DNA of 49,654 bases, from the NCBI RefSeq assembly GCF_018780385.1, contig NZ_JADMJO010000056.1, positions 1 to 49,654 on the forward strand, given 5' to 3'. The notes below the pieces were generated by a model. That model made no database searches. It saw nothing but the letters and a program-made list of their open reading frames with translations, and had not been told where the DNA came from. The position numbers and the translations under genes were made by a program. The first letter of the stretch is position 1. Each line of letters opens with the position of its first letter. Positions 33,995 to 43,018 of the stretch are shown here, one piece after another. Origin of the DNA: Hydrogenophaga sp. GTDB lineage: Bacteria; Pseudomonadota; Gammaproteobacteria; Burkholderiales; Burkholderiaceae_C.

Positions 33995-35667
33995 CACATT
34001 TTCTGCGGGGCACTCACGCCCAGCACTGCCAAACCATTGTGCAACACCTGCGCGGTGGCCGCGACCAGGGCCAGGCGCGCCATCTTCACCGCCAGATCGT
34101 CCACCAGGATGCGCTCGGCGTCGTAGTAGCTGTGGTAACTGGCCGCCAGCTCGCGCAGGTAGAAGGTCACGTCGTGCGGCGCGAGGTCGCGCGCGGCCTC
34201 GCTCAGCATGGCCGGGTACTTGGCCAGCAGCAGCATCAGCGCCTGGGCCGGCGCGCTGTCGAGCGCGGACAGGTCGGCGTCTTTCAGCGTGGCCACATCA
34301 CCACCCCAGCTGGCCAGCACCGAGCAGATGCGCGCGTGCGCGTACTGCACGTAATAAACCGGGTTGTCGTTGTTCTTCTGCACCGCCAGGTCCACGTCAA
34401 ACGTGTATTCGGTGTCGGGCTTGCGGCTGAGCAGGAAGAAGCGCACCGCGTCCTTGCTGGTCCATTCGATCAGGTCGCGCAGCGTCACGTAGCTGCCGGC
34501 GCGCTTGCTGATCTTGACCTCTTCGCCGCCGCGCACCACGCGCACCATGGTGTGCAGCACGTAGTCGGGGTAGCCCTGGGGAATGCCCACGTTGGCCGCC
34601 TGCAGGCCGGCGCGCACGCGCGCAATGGTGCCGTGGTGATCGGTGCCCTGGATGTTGATGACCTTGGTGAAGCCGCGCTCCCACTTGCTGATGTGGTACG
34701 CCACATCGGGCACGAAGTAGGTGAACGAGCCGTCGGACTTGCGCATCACACGGTCCTTGTCGTCGCCGTAGTCGGTGCTTTTGAGCCACAGCGCGCCGTC
34801 CTGCTCGTAGGTCTTGCCGGCGTCGATCAGCTTCTGCACCGTGGCTTCAACCCGCCCGCTGGTGTACAGGCTGGACTCCAGGTAGTAGTGGTCGAACTTC
34901 ACTGCGAAGGCCTGCAAGTCCAGGTCCTGTTCGTGGCGCAAGTAGGCCACCGCAAACTGGCGCATGCCGTCCAGATCGTTGATGTCGCCGCTGGCGGTGA
35001 ACTCGCGGTCGTCGGCCTTCACCGTCTTCTTCGCCAGGAAGTCGGCCGCGATGTCGGCGATGTAGTTGCCGTTGTAGGCGGCCTCGGGCCACTGCGGATC
35101 ACCCGGCTTGAAACCTTGCGCGCGCAGGTGGGTGGACGTGCCCAGCGTGCCGATCTGCACCCCCGCATCGTTGTAATAGAACTCGCGGTGCACGCTCCAG
35201 CCCTGGGTCTGGAACAGGCTGCAGATCGCGTCGCCCAGCGCGGCCTGGCGGCCGTGGCCCACGTGCAGCGGGCCGGTGGGGTTGGCCGAGACGAACTCCA
35301 CCATCAGGCGCTGGCCGTTGGGCTCATGGATGCCGAAGCGCGCGCCTTCGGCCAGCACCTCGCGCACGATCTGCTGCTTGGCCGCAGGCTTGAGCCGGAT
35401 GTTGATGAAGCCGGGGCCGGCAATGTCGATGTCGGACACCCACAGGGCGTATTCGGGGCGAGCCAGCAACGCGGCGCGCAGGGTGTCGGCGAGCTGGCGC
35501 GGGTTGAGCTTGAGCGGTTTGGCCAGTTGCATGGCCGCGGTGCTGGCGAAATCGCCATGGGCCGCCACCTTGGGCGACTCGAACGCCGCGCGCGCGGCTG
35601 CACCGGGCAAAAGTTTGTCGAGCTCGGAGGCGAGGCCGTCGAGCAGTTCCTGTTTGATCTTGAGCAT
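33994..35667 (-). CDS. argS: Arginyl-tRNA synthetase
   Basis: Charges tRNA-Arg. The 557-aa class I synthetase has the HIGH motif variant [14 protein letters not shown], the KMSK-position sequence [14 protein letters not shown], an N-terminal additional domain ([16 protein letters not shown]...) and the DALR anticodon-binding C-terminus ([19 protein letters not shown] ... [17 protein letters not shown]). The length is normal. It is coupled to the SPOR gene downstream. Confidence 0.97.
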   Translation of the reverse strand: MLKIKQELLDGLASELDKLLPGAAARAAFESPKVAAHGDFASTAAMQLAKPLKLNPRQLADTLRAALLARPEYALWVSDIDIAGPGFINIRLKPAAKQQIVREVLAEGARFGIHEPNGQRLMVEFVSANPTGPLHVGHGRQAALGDAICSLFQTQGWSVHREFYYNDAGVQIGTLGTSTHLRAQGFKPGDPQWPEAAYNGNYIADIAADFLAKKTVKADDREFTASGDINDLDGMRQFAVAYLRHEQDLDLQAFAVKFDHYYLESSLYTSGRVEATVQKLIDAGKTYEQDGALWLKSTDYGDDKDRVMRKSDGSFTYFVPDVAYHISKWERGFTKVINIQGTDHHGTIARVRAGLQAANVGIPQGYPDYVLHTMVRVVRGGEEVKISKRAGSYVTLRDLIEWTSKDAVRFFLLSRKPDTEYTFDVDLAVQKNNDNPVYYVQYAHARICSVLASWGGDVATLKDADLSALDSAPAQALMLLLAKYPAMLSEAARDLAPHDVTFYLRELAASYHSYYDAERILVDDLAVKMARLALVAATAQVLHNGLAVLGVSAPQKM

Positions 35668-35679
35668 AGAGAGGGGATT

Positions 35680-36588
35680 TTAGGCGGGGGCCTGCGACAG
35701 CCACTGCACCCAGTGGTCGATGCAGGCGCGCAGCTTGGGCAGGCGGTGCCGCTCGCGCAGCATCACGGCGTAGACGGGGATGCGACCGCGATCGAACCAG
35801 TCGTCGAGCACAGGCACCAGTTCGCCGCGCGCCATGTACGGCTGGGTCACCAGATCGTTGAGGCGCGCGATGCCCAGGCCACGCAAGGCCAGCGACAGCA
35901 GCACGGCGGAGTTGTCGGTGCGCGTGTTTCCCTGGGGGAGGTAGCTGGTGCCCTCGGGCTGGCCGGCGTGGGCCGCCCACGGCCAGCGGTTAAGCCACGG
36001 GCTGACGCTGCTCGTGACGAGCCGGTGCGCAGCCAGTTCGTCCGGGTGCTGCGGCGTGCCGAAGCGCGCTAGGTAGTCCGGCGAGGCGCAGAGTCGGCGG
36101 CCATGCTCGCCGATCTGGCGCGCCACCTGGTTGTCGCCCGGCACCACACCGGTGCGCACGGCAACGTCCACGCCGTCGCGCGCCAGGTCGCAGACGCGGT
36201 CGTCGGCCAGCACCTCGAGTTGCACCTGCGGGTGCGCCTCGTACAGGGACGGCAGGCTGGGCAGGATCAGGGTTTCGGCCAGCACCGGGCTCACGCTGAC
36301 GCGCACCCAGCCGCTCGGGCCGGCGCGCTTGTGGCGGAACGCGACGGCGAGTTCGTCGCGCGTGTCGAGCATGCGACGCGCATGGGCCGCGAAGGTGTCG
36401 CCCTCGTCGGTCAGGCTCAGGCCGTGGGTGCTGCGGTGCATCAGCCGCACGCCGCAGCGCTCTTCGAGCCGCACCAGGGTGCGCGAGACCAGGCTCACCG
36501 GCGCGTGGCGCTCGCGCGCCACCGCCGAGAGCGAGCCCAGCTCGGCCACGCGCAGGAACAGGGCCGCGTCGTCCAGATCGAGTTTCAT
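35680..36588 (-). CDS. LysR-family transcriptional regulator
   Basis: A 302-aa regulator with the HTH DDAALFLRVAELGSLSAVARERHAPVSLVSRTLVRLEERCGVRLMHRSTHGLSLTDEG and an effector domain of the CrgA-like branch (GWVRVSVSPVLAETLILPSLPSLYEAHPQVQLEVLADD). The ATG at 36588 begins the HTH; the open frame upstream has no family support. It is divergent from a tautomerase gene with a LysR-type dyad between them, so that gene is the probable target. Confidence 0.92.
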   Translation of the reverse strand: MKLDLDDAALFLRVAELGSLSAVARERHAPVSLVSRTLVRLEERCGVRLMHRSTHGLSLTDEGDTFAAHARRMLDTRDELAVAFRHKRAGPSGWVRVSVSPVLAETLILPSLPSLYEAHPQVQLEVLADDRVCDLARDGVDVAVRTGVVPGDNQVARQIGEHGRRLCASPDYLARFGTPQHPDELAAHRLVTSSVSPWLNRWPWAAHAGQPEGTSYLPQGNTRTDNSAVLLSLALRGLGIARLNDLVTQPYMARGELVPVLDDWFDRGRIPVYAVMLRERHRLPKLRACIDHWVQWLSQAPA

Positions 36589-36605
36589 CGCCGCATTGTG
36601 CTGGT

Positions 36606-36622
36606 TTTGCCTAGAACGCAAA
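36606..36622. promoter_or_regulatory. LysR-type T-N11-A dyad operator
   Basis: TTTGC (36606-36610) and GCAAA (36618-36622) flank 7 bases and contain a T-N11-A core, the classical LysR recognition shape. It lies 18 bases before the LysR start (complement) and about 85 before the divergent tautomerase ATG. A second dyad, AAGCCG/CGGCTT, follows at 36638-36653. Confidence 0.55.
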
Positions 36623-36705
36623 GCCATATAGCGATTCAAGCCGTTTCCGGCTTGGAGTCACATCAATACAGTGAACCTCTCACCCCCAACATTCCGGAGT
36701 CCACC

Positions 36706-37086
36706 ATGCCCCTCGTCACTCTCACCGTCCGGCGATCCACTTCCCCGGCCCGCAAGGCCGCGCTTCTCGATGCCGTGCATGCGGCACTGGTGTCCAGCGG
36801 CGTGCCGCTCGACGACCTGTTCCAGCGCGTGCTGGCGCTGGAGGAAGAAGATTTCCGCTTCGACCCGCGCTACCCCGACCTGAGCACCGACCGAACGCCC
36901 GACTTCGCCCTGATCGAAATCCTCTGGTCCGCGGGCCGCAGTGTGAAGGTCAAGCGCGCCCTGCTCGCCCACCTCATGGCTTCGCTGACGGCGGCCGGCG
37001 TGCAGACCGAGCACGTCATGGTGTGCTTCAAGGAAACGACCTGGGAGAACTGGTCGTTTGGCGGCGGGCGGCTGTTGCACACCTGA
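36706..37086 (+). CDS. Tautomerase-family protein (second copy)
   Basis: A 126-aa tautomerase with the N-terminal catalytic-proline start MPLVTLTVRRS and the two-unit layout; the C-terminal ETTWENWSFGGGRLL recalls ENWGIRG of the tautomerase at 21896. The internal segment RYPDLSTDRTPDFALIEILWSAGRS corresponds to the usual second strand set. A GGAG site lies 6 bases before ATG. Divergent from a LysR regulator that probably controls it. Substrate unknown. Confidence 0.87.
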   Translation: MPLVTLTVRRSTSPARKAALLDAVHAALVSSGVPLDDLFQRVLALEEEDFRFDPRYPDLSTDRTPDFALIEILWSAGRSVKVKRALLAHLMASLTAAGVQTEHVMVCFKETTWENWSFGGGRLLHT

Positions 37087-37094
37087 GAGCCTGT

Positions 37095-38015
37095 TCAGGC
37101 GGGATGCGCCGGCGCCATCGGCCGCAGGTGCTCGCGCGCTGCGGCCTTCACCGCGACGGTGAGTCGCTGGGCCGACAGCGACTCGTGCGCCCAGTGCTGC
37201 CAGTACAGCGCCACGTCCACCGTGGCGTCGGGCAGGATTTCCTGCAAGCCGGGGCGCTGCGCCAGGTGCTGTTCGGGCACCATGCCCCAGCCCAGACCCA
37301 GCTCGATGGCGGTTTCGAACGCCTCCACGGCCGGCGCGAAATGGCGCGGGTAGTTGGGTTGACGCAGCCCGAAGTGCTGTTCGAGAAACGCGTCCTGCAA
37401 CGCATCCTTGCGGTTGAAGATCACCGCCGGCTGCGCCAGCAGCTTGTGCACGGACACGGCGCCGCGCGGCGTGCGGCAGCGCTGCGCCACGGCCGGTGAG
37501 GCCACGCAGCGATAACGCATCACGCCCAGCGGTTCGGCCACGCAGCCGCGCATGGCGGTGGCCAGCGTGGTCACACAACCCATCACGTCACCGCTTTTCA
37601 GGGCGTCGTGCGTGTGGTCCTGGTCGTCGATCAGGATCTCCAGCAGCAGGTGGTGGCGCTGCAGCAAGGTGGCCACACCGGGCAAAAACCAGCTGGCCAC
37701 CGAGTCGGCGTTGATGGCCACGCCCAGGCTTTGCCAGCGCACGCCGCCCCGCGGCTGCGCCCCACCCTGCAAACCATCGAGCAGATCGGCCTCCATCAGC
37801 CGCAACTGCTTCACGTGGCCCAGCAGCGCCTGCCCGGCCGGCGTGGCGCGCACCTGCTTGCCGCGCACCAGCAAGCGCTGGCCCAGTGTGTCTTCGAGCG
37901 ACTTGATGCGCAGCGACACCGCCGCCAGCGTGAGCGAAAGGGCCTTGGCGGCCGGGCCGAAGCCGCCGTGTTCGATCACGGCGTTGAGGGCCTCCAGTTG
38001 GCGGGCGTCGAGCAT
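37095..38015 (-). CDS. argP: LysR-family ArgP/LysG regulator
   Basis: A 306-aa regulator of the ArgP/LysG (IciA) type: LDARQLEALNAVIEHGGFGPAAKALSLTLAAVSLRIKSLEDTLGQRLLVRG at the N-terminus. Relatives activate lysine/arginine exporter genes (argO, lysE). A LysE/ArgO exporter gene occurs in this window at 44173, about 6 kb away and on the other strand; the ethanolamine genes and others lie between. A terminator-like hairpin is placed directly before its start. The next gene on the other strand is the tautomerase, converging with 8 bases between stops. Confidence 0.85.
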   Translation of the reverse strand: MLDARQLEALNAVIEHGGFGPAAKALSLTLAAVSLRIKSLEDTLGQRLLVRGKQVRATPAGQALLGHVKQLRLMEADLLDGLQGGAQPRGGVRWQSLGVAINADSVASWFLPGVATLLQRHHLLLEILIDDQDHTHDALKSGDVMGCVTTLATAMRGCVAEPLGVMRYRCVASPAVAQRCRTPRGAVSVHKLLAQPAVIFNRKDALQDAFLEQHFGLRQPNYPRHFAPAVEAFETAIELGLGWGMVPEQHLAQRPGLQEILPDATVDVALYWQHWAHESLSAQRLTVAVKAAAREHLRPMAPAHPA

Positions 38016-38025
38016 GGCGCTTGAG

Positions 38026-38050
38026 AAAAACTCAACCCGAAGGGGTTTGA
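38026..38050 (-). terminator. Terminator-like hairpin between eutC and argP
   Basis: On the minus strand a stem of about seven pairs with one bulged A (TCAAACCC/GGGTTGA, loop CTTC) is followed by GTTTTTCTC. It should end eutC transcription. It lies only 11 bases before the argP ATG, so it could also act as a control element of argP. An upstream TCAGGC-type dyad is also present (about 38050-38072). Confidence 0.6.
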
Positions 38051-38092
38051 TCAGGTTCAGTTTAAGCCTGACGCCTCCTGGGGCGCGACCGC

Positions 38093-38875
38093 TCAGGCCA
38101 GTTCGGTGCGGGCGCCCAGGGGCAGCCCCGCCAGCGGCAGGCCGCTGTGGTCCTTGAGCCCCACGCCCGTGAGGCCCAGGCGGCGGCTCTCGCCGAGCAG
38201 CCAGACCAGGCGGCGCGCGGCGGTGTCCAGGTCCTGCCCGGCGGGGCGCACGTTGGAGATGCAGTTGCGTTGCGCGTCGCTGCAGCCCACGCGCGGCGCG
38301 TGCGTGAGGTAGATACCCACGCTGTCGGGCGAACTCAGGCCGGGGCGCTCGCCCACCACCATGGCCACCGCAGCGGCGCCCAGGCGTTCTCCCACCTCGT
38401 CGGCCACCGCCACGCGCGCCTCGCGCACCACCACCAGCGGTCCGAGTCGGACGGCGGGGTCGAGCGCGCGGCGGATCGCGCCCAGCAGCGCCGCGCCGTG
38501 TTGCTGGATGCCCAGGGCGGAGAGACCGTCGCCCAGCACCAGCACCAGATCGGGGTCATCGGCACCGGCCGACGCGAGTCGCGCGACGCTCTCGGCGTCC
38601 AGCCGCCGCCCGAGGTCGGGCCGCAGCAGGTAATCGTGCCGGTCGCGCGCCTGGCTGTGCAGCAGCAGTGGCGACGGCCAGCCCTGCTCATGCAGCTGCG
38701 CGCTCAAGGCCTCGGTGTCCAGCGGCAGGTGGATGGCGTCGCGCGCCTGCGCGTGGGCCAACGCGAAATCGAGCACCTCGCGCGTGGGCAGGCTCACGCC
38801 GGTGCGACCGAGTGCGATGCGCGCCGGGGTGTGCTGGCGCAGGTGCGCCCAGAGGTCGCGGCTGGGTGTGGTCAT
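38093..38875 (-). CDS. eutC: Ethanolamine ammonia-lyase small subunit
   Basis: The small subunit of the adenosylcobalamin enzyme that turns ethanolamine into acetaldehyde and ammonia. The 260-aa product shows RIALGRTGVSLPTREVLDFALAHAQARDAIH, LLHSQARDRHDYLLRPDLGRRL, VLVLGDGLSALGIQQHG, and the cobalamin-related GERPGLSSPDSVGIYLTHAPRVGCSDAQRNCISNVRP. ATG 38875 overlaps the eutB stop as ATGA. It is shorter at the N-terminus than the enterobacterial subunit, which carries the microcompartment-targeting extension. Confidence 0.95.
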   Translation of the reverse strand: MTTPSRDLWAHLRQHTPARIALGRTGVSLPTREVLDFALAHAQARDAIHLPLDTEALSAQLHEQGWPSPLLLHSQARDRHDYLLRPDLGRRLDAESVARLASAGADDPDLVLVLGDGLSALGIQQHGAALLGAIRRALDPAVRLGPLVVVREARVAVADEVGERLGAAAVAMVVGERPGLSSPDSVGIYLTHAPRVGCSDAQRNCISNVRPAGQDLDTAARRLVWLLGESRRLGLTGVGLKDHSGLPLAGLPLGARTELA

Positions 38876-40266
38876 GCGGGTTGCGGCAGGGTCCACAGCG
38901 AAGACGGCAGCGCCGGCTGGCGCGGCGCGGGCAGCAACTGGCCGTGCGCGTCGGTCACGCCCACGCCCTGCAGCCAGGCCTCGAACTCGGGCGCGCGCTT
39001 CAGACCGAGCATCTCGCGCAGCACCAGCGCGTCGTGGAACGAGGTGCTCTGGTAGTTCAGCATGATGTCGTCCGAGCCCGGGATGCCCATGATGAAGCTG
39101 CAGCCCGCCGCGCCCAGCAGCGTCATGAGCGCGTCCATGTCGTCGCTGTCGGCCTCGGCGTGGTTGGTGTAGCAGATGTCGCAGCCCATGGGCAGGCCCA
39201 GCAGCTTGCCGCAGAAGTGGTCTTCGAGCCCCGCGCGGGTGATCTGCTTGCCGTCGTAGAGGTATTCGGGGCCGATGAAGCCGACCACGGTGTTGATCAG
39301 CAGCGGCTCGTAGCGGCGCGCCACCGCGTAGGCGCGCGCCTCGCAGGTCTGCTGGTCCAGCCCGTGGTGGGCGTTGGCCGAGAGCGCGCTGCCTTGGCCG
39401 GTCTCGAAGTACATGACATTGCGGCCCACCGTGCCGCGCCCGAGCGCCTGCGCCATGGCGTGGGCTTCGTCGAGCAGCGCGAGGTCGATGCCGAACGAGG
39501 TGTTGGCCGCCTGCGTGCCGGCGATGGACTGGAACACCAGGTCCACCGGCGCGCCGTGCGCCATGGCCTGCATGGTGTTGGTGACGTGGGTGAGCACGCA
39601 GGTCTGCGTGGGGATCTCGCCGCGTGCCAGCACGTCGGCCAGTATGTGGTTCAGGCGCACCAGGTCGGGCACGCTGTCGGACACCGGGTTGATGCCGATC
39701 ACGGCGTCGCCGGCGCCGTGCATCAGGCCGTCGATCATGCTGGCGACGATGCCGGCGGGGTCGTCGGTCGGGTGGTTGGGCTGCAGGCGCACCGAGAGGT
39801 GGCCGCGCAGGCCCTGCGTGTTGCGAAAGCGCGTGACGACCTCGCAGCGTTTCGCCACCAGCATCAGGTCCTGGTTGCGCATGAGCTTGCTCACCGCGGC
39901 CACCATCTCGGGGGTGAGGCCGGGCGCGAGCCGGCGCAGCACCTCGGGCGTGGCCTGCGTGGACAGCAGCCAGTCGCGAAAACCGCCCACGGTGAGCGAG
40001 GCGACCGGCTCGAAGGCGGCGGCGTCATGGCTGTCGATGATGAGCCGGGTGACTTCGTCCTCTTCGTAAGGAATCAGCGCCTCGTTCAAGAACTCGGTCA
40101 ACGGTACGTCGGCCAGCACCCAGCGCGCCGCCACCCGCTCCTGTTCAGTGGCGGCGGCCACGCCGGCCAGGCAGTCGCCCGAGCGCAGCGGCGTGGCCTT
40201 GGCCATGACCTCACGCAGGCTGCCGAAACGGTAGCTGTGCGCCCCGAGAGTGACGCCCAGGTTCAC
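38872..40266 (-). CDS. eutB: Ethanolamine ammonia-lyase large subunit
   Basis: The 464-aa catalytic TIM-barrel subunit. Matches: LREVMAKATPLRSGDCLAG, IDLALLDEAHAMAQAL, MYFETGQGSALSANAHHGLDQQT, GLPMGCDICYTNHAEAD and the GCSFIMGIPGSDDIMLNYQSTSFHD cobalamin/substrate segment. The start is GTG at 40266. It lies 22 bases after the permease gene. There is no eutA reactivase and no shell protein gene nearby. Confidence 0.96.
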   Translation of the reverse strand: MNLGVTLGAHSYRFGSLREVMAKATPLRSGDCLAGVAAATEQERVAARWVLADVPLTEFLNEALIPYEEDEVTRLIIDSHDAAAFEPVASLTVGGFRDWLLSTQATPEVLRRLAPGLTPEMVAAVSKLMRNQDLMLVAKRCEVVTRFRNTQGLRGHLSVRLQPNHPTDDPAGIVASMIDGLMHGAGDAVIGINPVSDSVPDLVRLNHILADVLARGEIPTQTCVLTHVTNTMQAMAHGAPVDLVFQSIAGTQAANTSFGIDLALLDEAHAMAQALGRGTVGRNVMYFETGQGSALSANAHHGLDQQTCEARAYAVARRYEPLLINTVVGFIGPEYLYDGKQITRAGLEDHFCGKLLGLPMGCDICYTNHAEADSDDMDALMTLLGAAGCSFIMGIPGSDDIMLNYQSTSFHDALVLREMLGLKRAPEFEAWLQGVGVTDAHGQLLPAPRQPALPSSLWTLPQPA

Positions 40267-40288
40267 GGTCGAGCGTCCTTTGCAATGT

Positions 40289-41680
40289 TCACTCCACCAC
40301 GCCCAGCATGGCGTCCAGCGGTGCCGCCGTGCGCTGCGCCGTGGTGAGGCGGAAGTAGAGGTAGGCCAGGACCATCAGCACCACGAACAGCACCGTGATC
40401 ATGACGTTGAAGTACACCAGCGCGAACAGGCAGACCACGCCGCAGACCAGCGCGATGGCCGGAAACAGCGGGTAGAACGGGGCGCGGTAGGGGCGCTCGA
40501 GCAGCGGCTCGCTCTTGCGCAGCTTGAACAGCGAGGCCATGGACACGATGTACATCACCAGCGCGCCGAGCACGGCCATGGTCACGATGTTGGCGGTGAG
40601 CGGCAGGCCGCCGAAGGTGACCCACTGGTCGCTGAACACAGCTATCACGCCCACCACACCCCCGCCCACCAGCGCGCGCACCGGCGTCTTGAAGCGCGGG
40701 TGCACCTTGGCGAAGTAGGCCGGCAAATACCCGGCACGGGCCAGCGCGAACATCTGGCGAGAGTACCCCAGGATGATCCCGTGGAACGAGGCCACCAGAC
40801 CGAAAAGGCCGATCCACACCAGCATGTGCAGCCAGCCGCTGGACTCGCCCACCACCATCTTCATCGCCTGCGGCAGCGGGTCGTTGATGTTGGAGAGCTT
40901 GCTCCAGTCACCCACGCCACCGGCCATGATCATCACCAGGAAAGCCAGCACCACCAGCGTGAGGATGCCGGTGATGTAGGCGATGGGAATGGTGCGGCGC
41001 GGCTCCTTGGCCTCTTCAGCGGCCATGGCCGCGCCCTCGATGGCGAGGAAGAACCAGATCGCGAACGGGATGGAGGCGAAGATGCCGGCCCAGGTGCCCA
41101 TGGTGAATTCGCTCGAACCGGCCCAGCCGTTGGCGGTGAAGTTGGCCAGCGACCAGCCGGGGGCGACCACGCCGGCGAACACCAGCAGCTCGGCCACGGC
41201 CAGCAGGGTCACCACCAGCTCGAACATCGCGGCGATGCCCACGCCCAGCGCGTTGAGGGTGATGAAGATCACGTAGGCGCCCAGCGCCGCGATCTTGGGA
41301 TCCAACGAGGGGAACTGCAGCCCCAGGTAGGCACCGATGGCCAGCGAGATCGCCGGCGGCGCGAACACGAACTCCACCAGGGTGGCGAAGCCCGCGATGA
41401 AACCGCCGGTGGGCCCGAAGGCGCGGCGCGCATAGGCGAACGGCCCGCCGGCGTGGGGGATCATGGTGGACAGCTCGGTGAAGCTGAAGATGAAGGTGGT
41501 GTACATCAGGGCCACGAACATCGTGGCCACCAGGAAGCCCAGCGTGCCCGCGCTGGCCCAGCCGTAGCTCCAGCCGAAGTACTCGCCCGAAATCACCAGG
41601 CCCACGGCGATGCCCCAGAGGGAGAAAGCGCCCAGCACGGGCTTGAGTTCCCGCGATACCTGCTTGGGAGTTGTAGACAT
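40289..41680 (-). CDS. eat: Ethanolamine permease (APC family)
   Basis: A 463-aa transporter with about 12 membrane segments. The N-terminal LKPVLGAFSLWGIAVGLVISGEYFGWSYGW and FSFTELSTMIPHAGGPFAYARRAFGP are APC substrate-site motifs close to ethanolamine permeases. Position directly before eutB-eutC and opposite the EutR-like regulator supports the role. It is chosen from ATG 41680; the long open frame upstream is antisense to the regulator. Confidence 0.9.
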   Translation of the reverse strand: MSTTPKQVSRELKPVLGAFSLWGIAVGLVISGEYFGWSYGWASAGTLGFLVATMFVALMYTTFIFSFTELSTMIPHAGGPFAYARRAFGPTGGFIAGFATLVEFVFAPPAISLAIGAYLGLQFPSLDPKIAALGAYVIFITLNALGVGIAAMFELVVTLLAVAELLVFAGVVAPGWSLANFTANGWAGSSEFTMGTWAGIFASIPFAIWFFLAIEGAAMAAEEAKEPRRTIPIAYITGILTLVVLAFLVMIMAGGVGDWSKLSNINDPLPQAMKMVVGESSGWLHMLVWIGLFGLVASFHGIILGYSRQMFALARAGYLPAYFAKVHPRFKTPVRALVGGGVVGVIAVFSDQWVTFGGLPLTANIVTMAVLGALVMYIVSMASLFKLRKSEPLLERPYRAPFYPLFPAIALVCGVVCLFALVYFNVMITVLFVVLMVLAYLYFRLTTAQRTAAPLDAMLGVVE

Positions 41681-41853
41681 GTTGTTGCTCGCATCAAGGA
41701 TGGATGACGCCCGAAACGGCTCGGGCAGCCCGGCTGGCATCTTGTGCAATCCGCTGCGCGCGGTGGTATCCCGTTTGGGCAAGCGTCGGGGCGCCAGCCG
41801 TCTTTTTTCCGATTCGGGATAGCGCAGGCCGGGTTTTCCTGTGGAACGCCCGG

Positions 41854-41869
41854 TGGCATGAAACTTGAT
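41854..41869 (+). promoter_or_regulatory. Possible sigma-54 promoter upstream of the AraC-type regulator
   Basis: TGGCATGAAACTTGAT has the GG and the 10-base spacing of a -24/-12 promoter, but the -12 GC is GA and the sixth base is T. It lies 40 bases before the regulator ATG in the 228-base gap to the permease gene. The mismatch at -12 is a serious weakness. Confidence 0.28.
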
Positions 41870-41908
41870 ACTCAGTCCCGGCTGGAACCACCTCCCAAGG
41901 AGCACGCC

Positions 41909-42883
41909 ATGTTGGTGCAGTCCGACACTGCCGCCGCCTGCTTCCGCGTCAAACGCACGCAGGATGTGGACATCCACGCCCGAAACCTGGCGTCGTGGGA
42001 TCAACACTACGAACAGACCTCGCCCGGCGCCTTCCAGGGCGAGGTGCGCGAGCTGCTCGACCACGACCTGCAGGTGTTCGAGGAAGTGGCCAATTGCGCC
42101 ACCAACCAGCGCTGCCGGCCCTGGCGTGGCGGCGTCTGGGTGGGCCTGGCCGTGCCGGAGGCAGACAGCGGGCTGCGCTTCATGGGCCGCCCGTCGCACG
42201 GGCTGCAGCTCATGCTCGCTGGTGGCGAGGAGCCGTTCGACCTGCAGGTGCCGGCCGGCCACGGCCTGTACGGCATGGTGCTGGACAAGGAACAACTGGC
42301 CCGCCACGTGCAGGCCCTGCACCAGCAGCCCTGGCCCGAGCACTGGGCCGGCGTGCCACGCGTGCAGGCCCTGACGGCGCTGCAGCGCTACCGGCTCGCG
42401 GGCATGGTGCGCGAGGTGCTGCGTTGTCTGCAGGAACAGCCCGAGGCGCTGCACCACGAGGCCAGTCGGCGCACGCTGCGCGAGGCCTTGCTGACCGTGC
42501 TCTGCGACGTGGTGATGCCGCAGACGCTGAGCGAGGCCATGAGCCCCCGTCAGCTGCGCCGCCAGGAACTGGTGCGCAAGGTGCGCGAGCTGGTCTTCGA
42601 GCACCCGGAGCAGCCGCTGAGCGTGGCCGAGCTGTGCACGCGCCTGCACGTCACGCGCCGCACCTTGCAGAACGGCTTCCAGGAGGCGCTGGGCACCAGC
42701 CCGGCGACCTATCTGCGCACCGTGCGGCTCAACGCGGTGCGCCGCGCCCTGCGCGAGCAGGCCACCGTGGCCACCATCGCCGACACCGCGGCGCGCTGGG
42801 GCTTCTGGCACATGGGCCACTTCTCGCAGGACTACAAGGCGCTGTTTGGCGAGACGCCTTCACAGACGCGGCAGCAGGCTTGA
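41909..42883 (+). CDS. eutR: AraC-family regulator, EutR-like
   Basis: A 324-aa protein with the C-terminal AraC double HTH (LSVAELCTRLHVTRRTLQNGFQEALGTSPATYLRTVRLNAVRRAL ... TIADTAARWGFWHMGHFSQDYKALFGETPSQT). In E. coli, EutR activates the eut operon with ethanolamine and cobalamin. The N-terminal domain (about 1-200) is of the EutR/sensor type. It lies divergent from the ethanolamine permease and has a strong AAGGAG site. The name is assigned by location and family shape. Confidence 0.85.
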   Translation: MLVQSDTAAACFRVKRTQDVDIHARNLASWDQHYEQTSPGAFQGEVRELLDHDLQVFEEVANCATNQRCRPWRGGVWVGLAVPEADSGLRFMGRPSHGLQLMLAGGEEPFDLQVPAGHGLYGMVLDKEQLARHVQALHQQPWPEHWAGVPRVQALTALQRYRLAGMVREVLRCLQEQPEALHHEASRRTLREALLTVLCDVVMPQTLSEAMSPRQLRRQELVRKVRELVFEHPEQPLSVAELCTRLHVTRRTLQNGFQEALGTSPATYLRTVRLNAVRRALREQATVATIADTAARWGFWHMGHFSQDYKALFGETPSQTRQQA

Positions 42884-42927
42884 GCCGCGCGTGACCCCGG
42901 TCTGTTCGGGGGTCGGTTCACGGCCAA

Positions 42928-42987
42928 GCCGCCGTGCACGGCAAAGACGTTCTTTGCCAGATCGATGCCAAGGGATACGATGGCCAT
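42928..42987 (-). pseudogene. IS110-family transposase relic (N-terminal fragment)
   Basis: Read on the minus strand this encodes MAIVSLGIDLAKNVFAVHGG. GIDLAKNVFAVHG is the start of IS110/IS1111 DEDD transposases and carries the first catalytic Asp. After HGG the frame loses similarity and runs antisense into the end of the eutR gene. Nothing else of the element remains on either side. It sits between eutR and a VOC gene. Confidence 0.75.
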
Positions 42988-43018
42988 GGAGCCACCTTTC
43001 CATCTGGAGGTTCGCATC

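Noticed and set aside
38031..38072. Riboswitch-like sequence (GATCAGGTTCA) before argP
   Set aside because: It lacks the rest of a TPP riboswitch core; simple hairpins explain it better, and the neighbouring genes are not thiamine genes.
41690..41730. Sigma-54-like TGGCATCTTGTGCA upstream of the permease
   Set aside because: GG-to-GC spacing is 8 bases, not the required 10.
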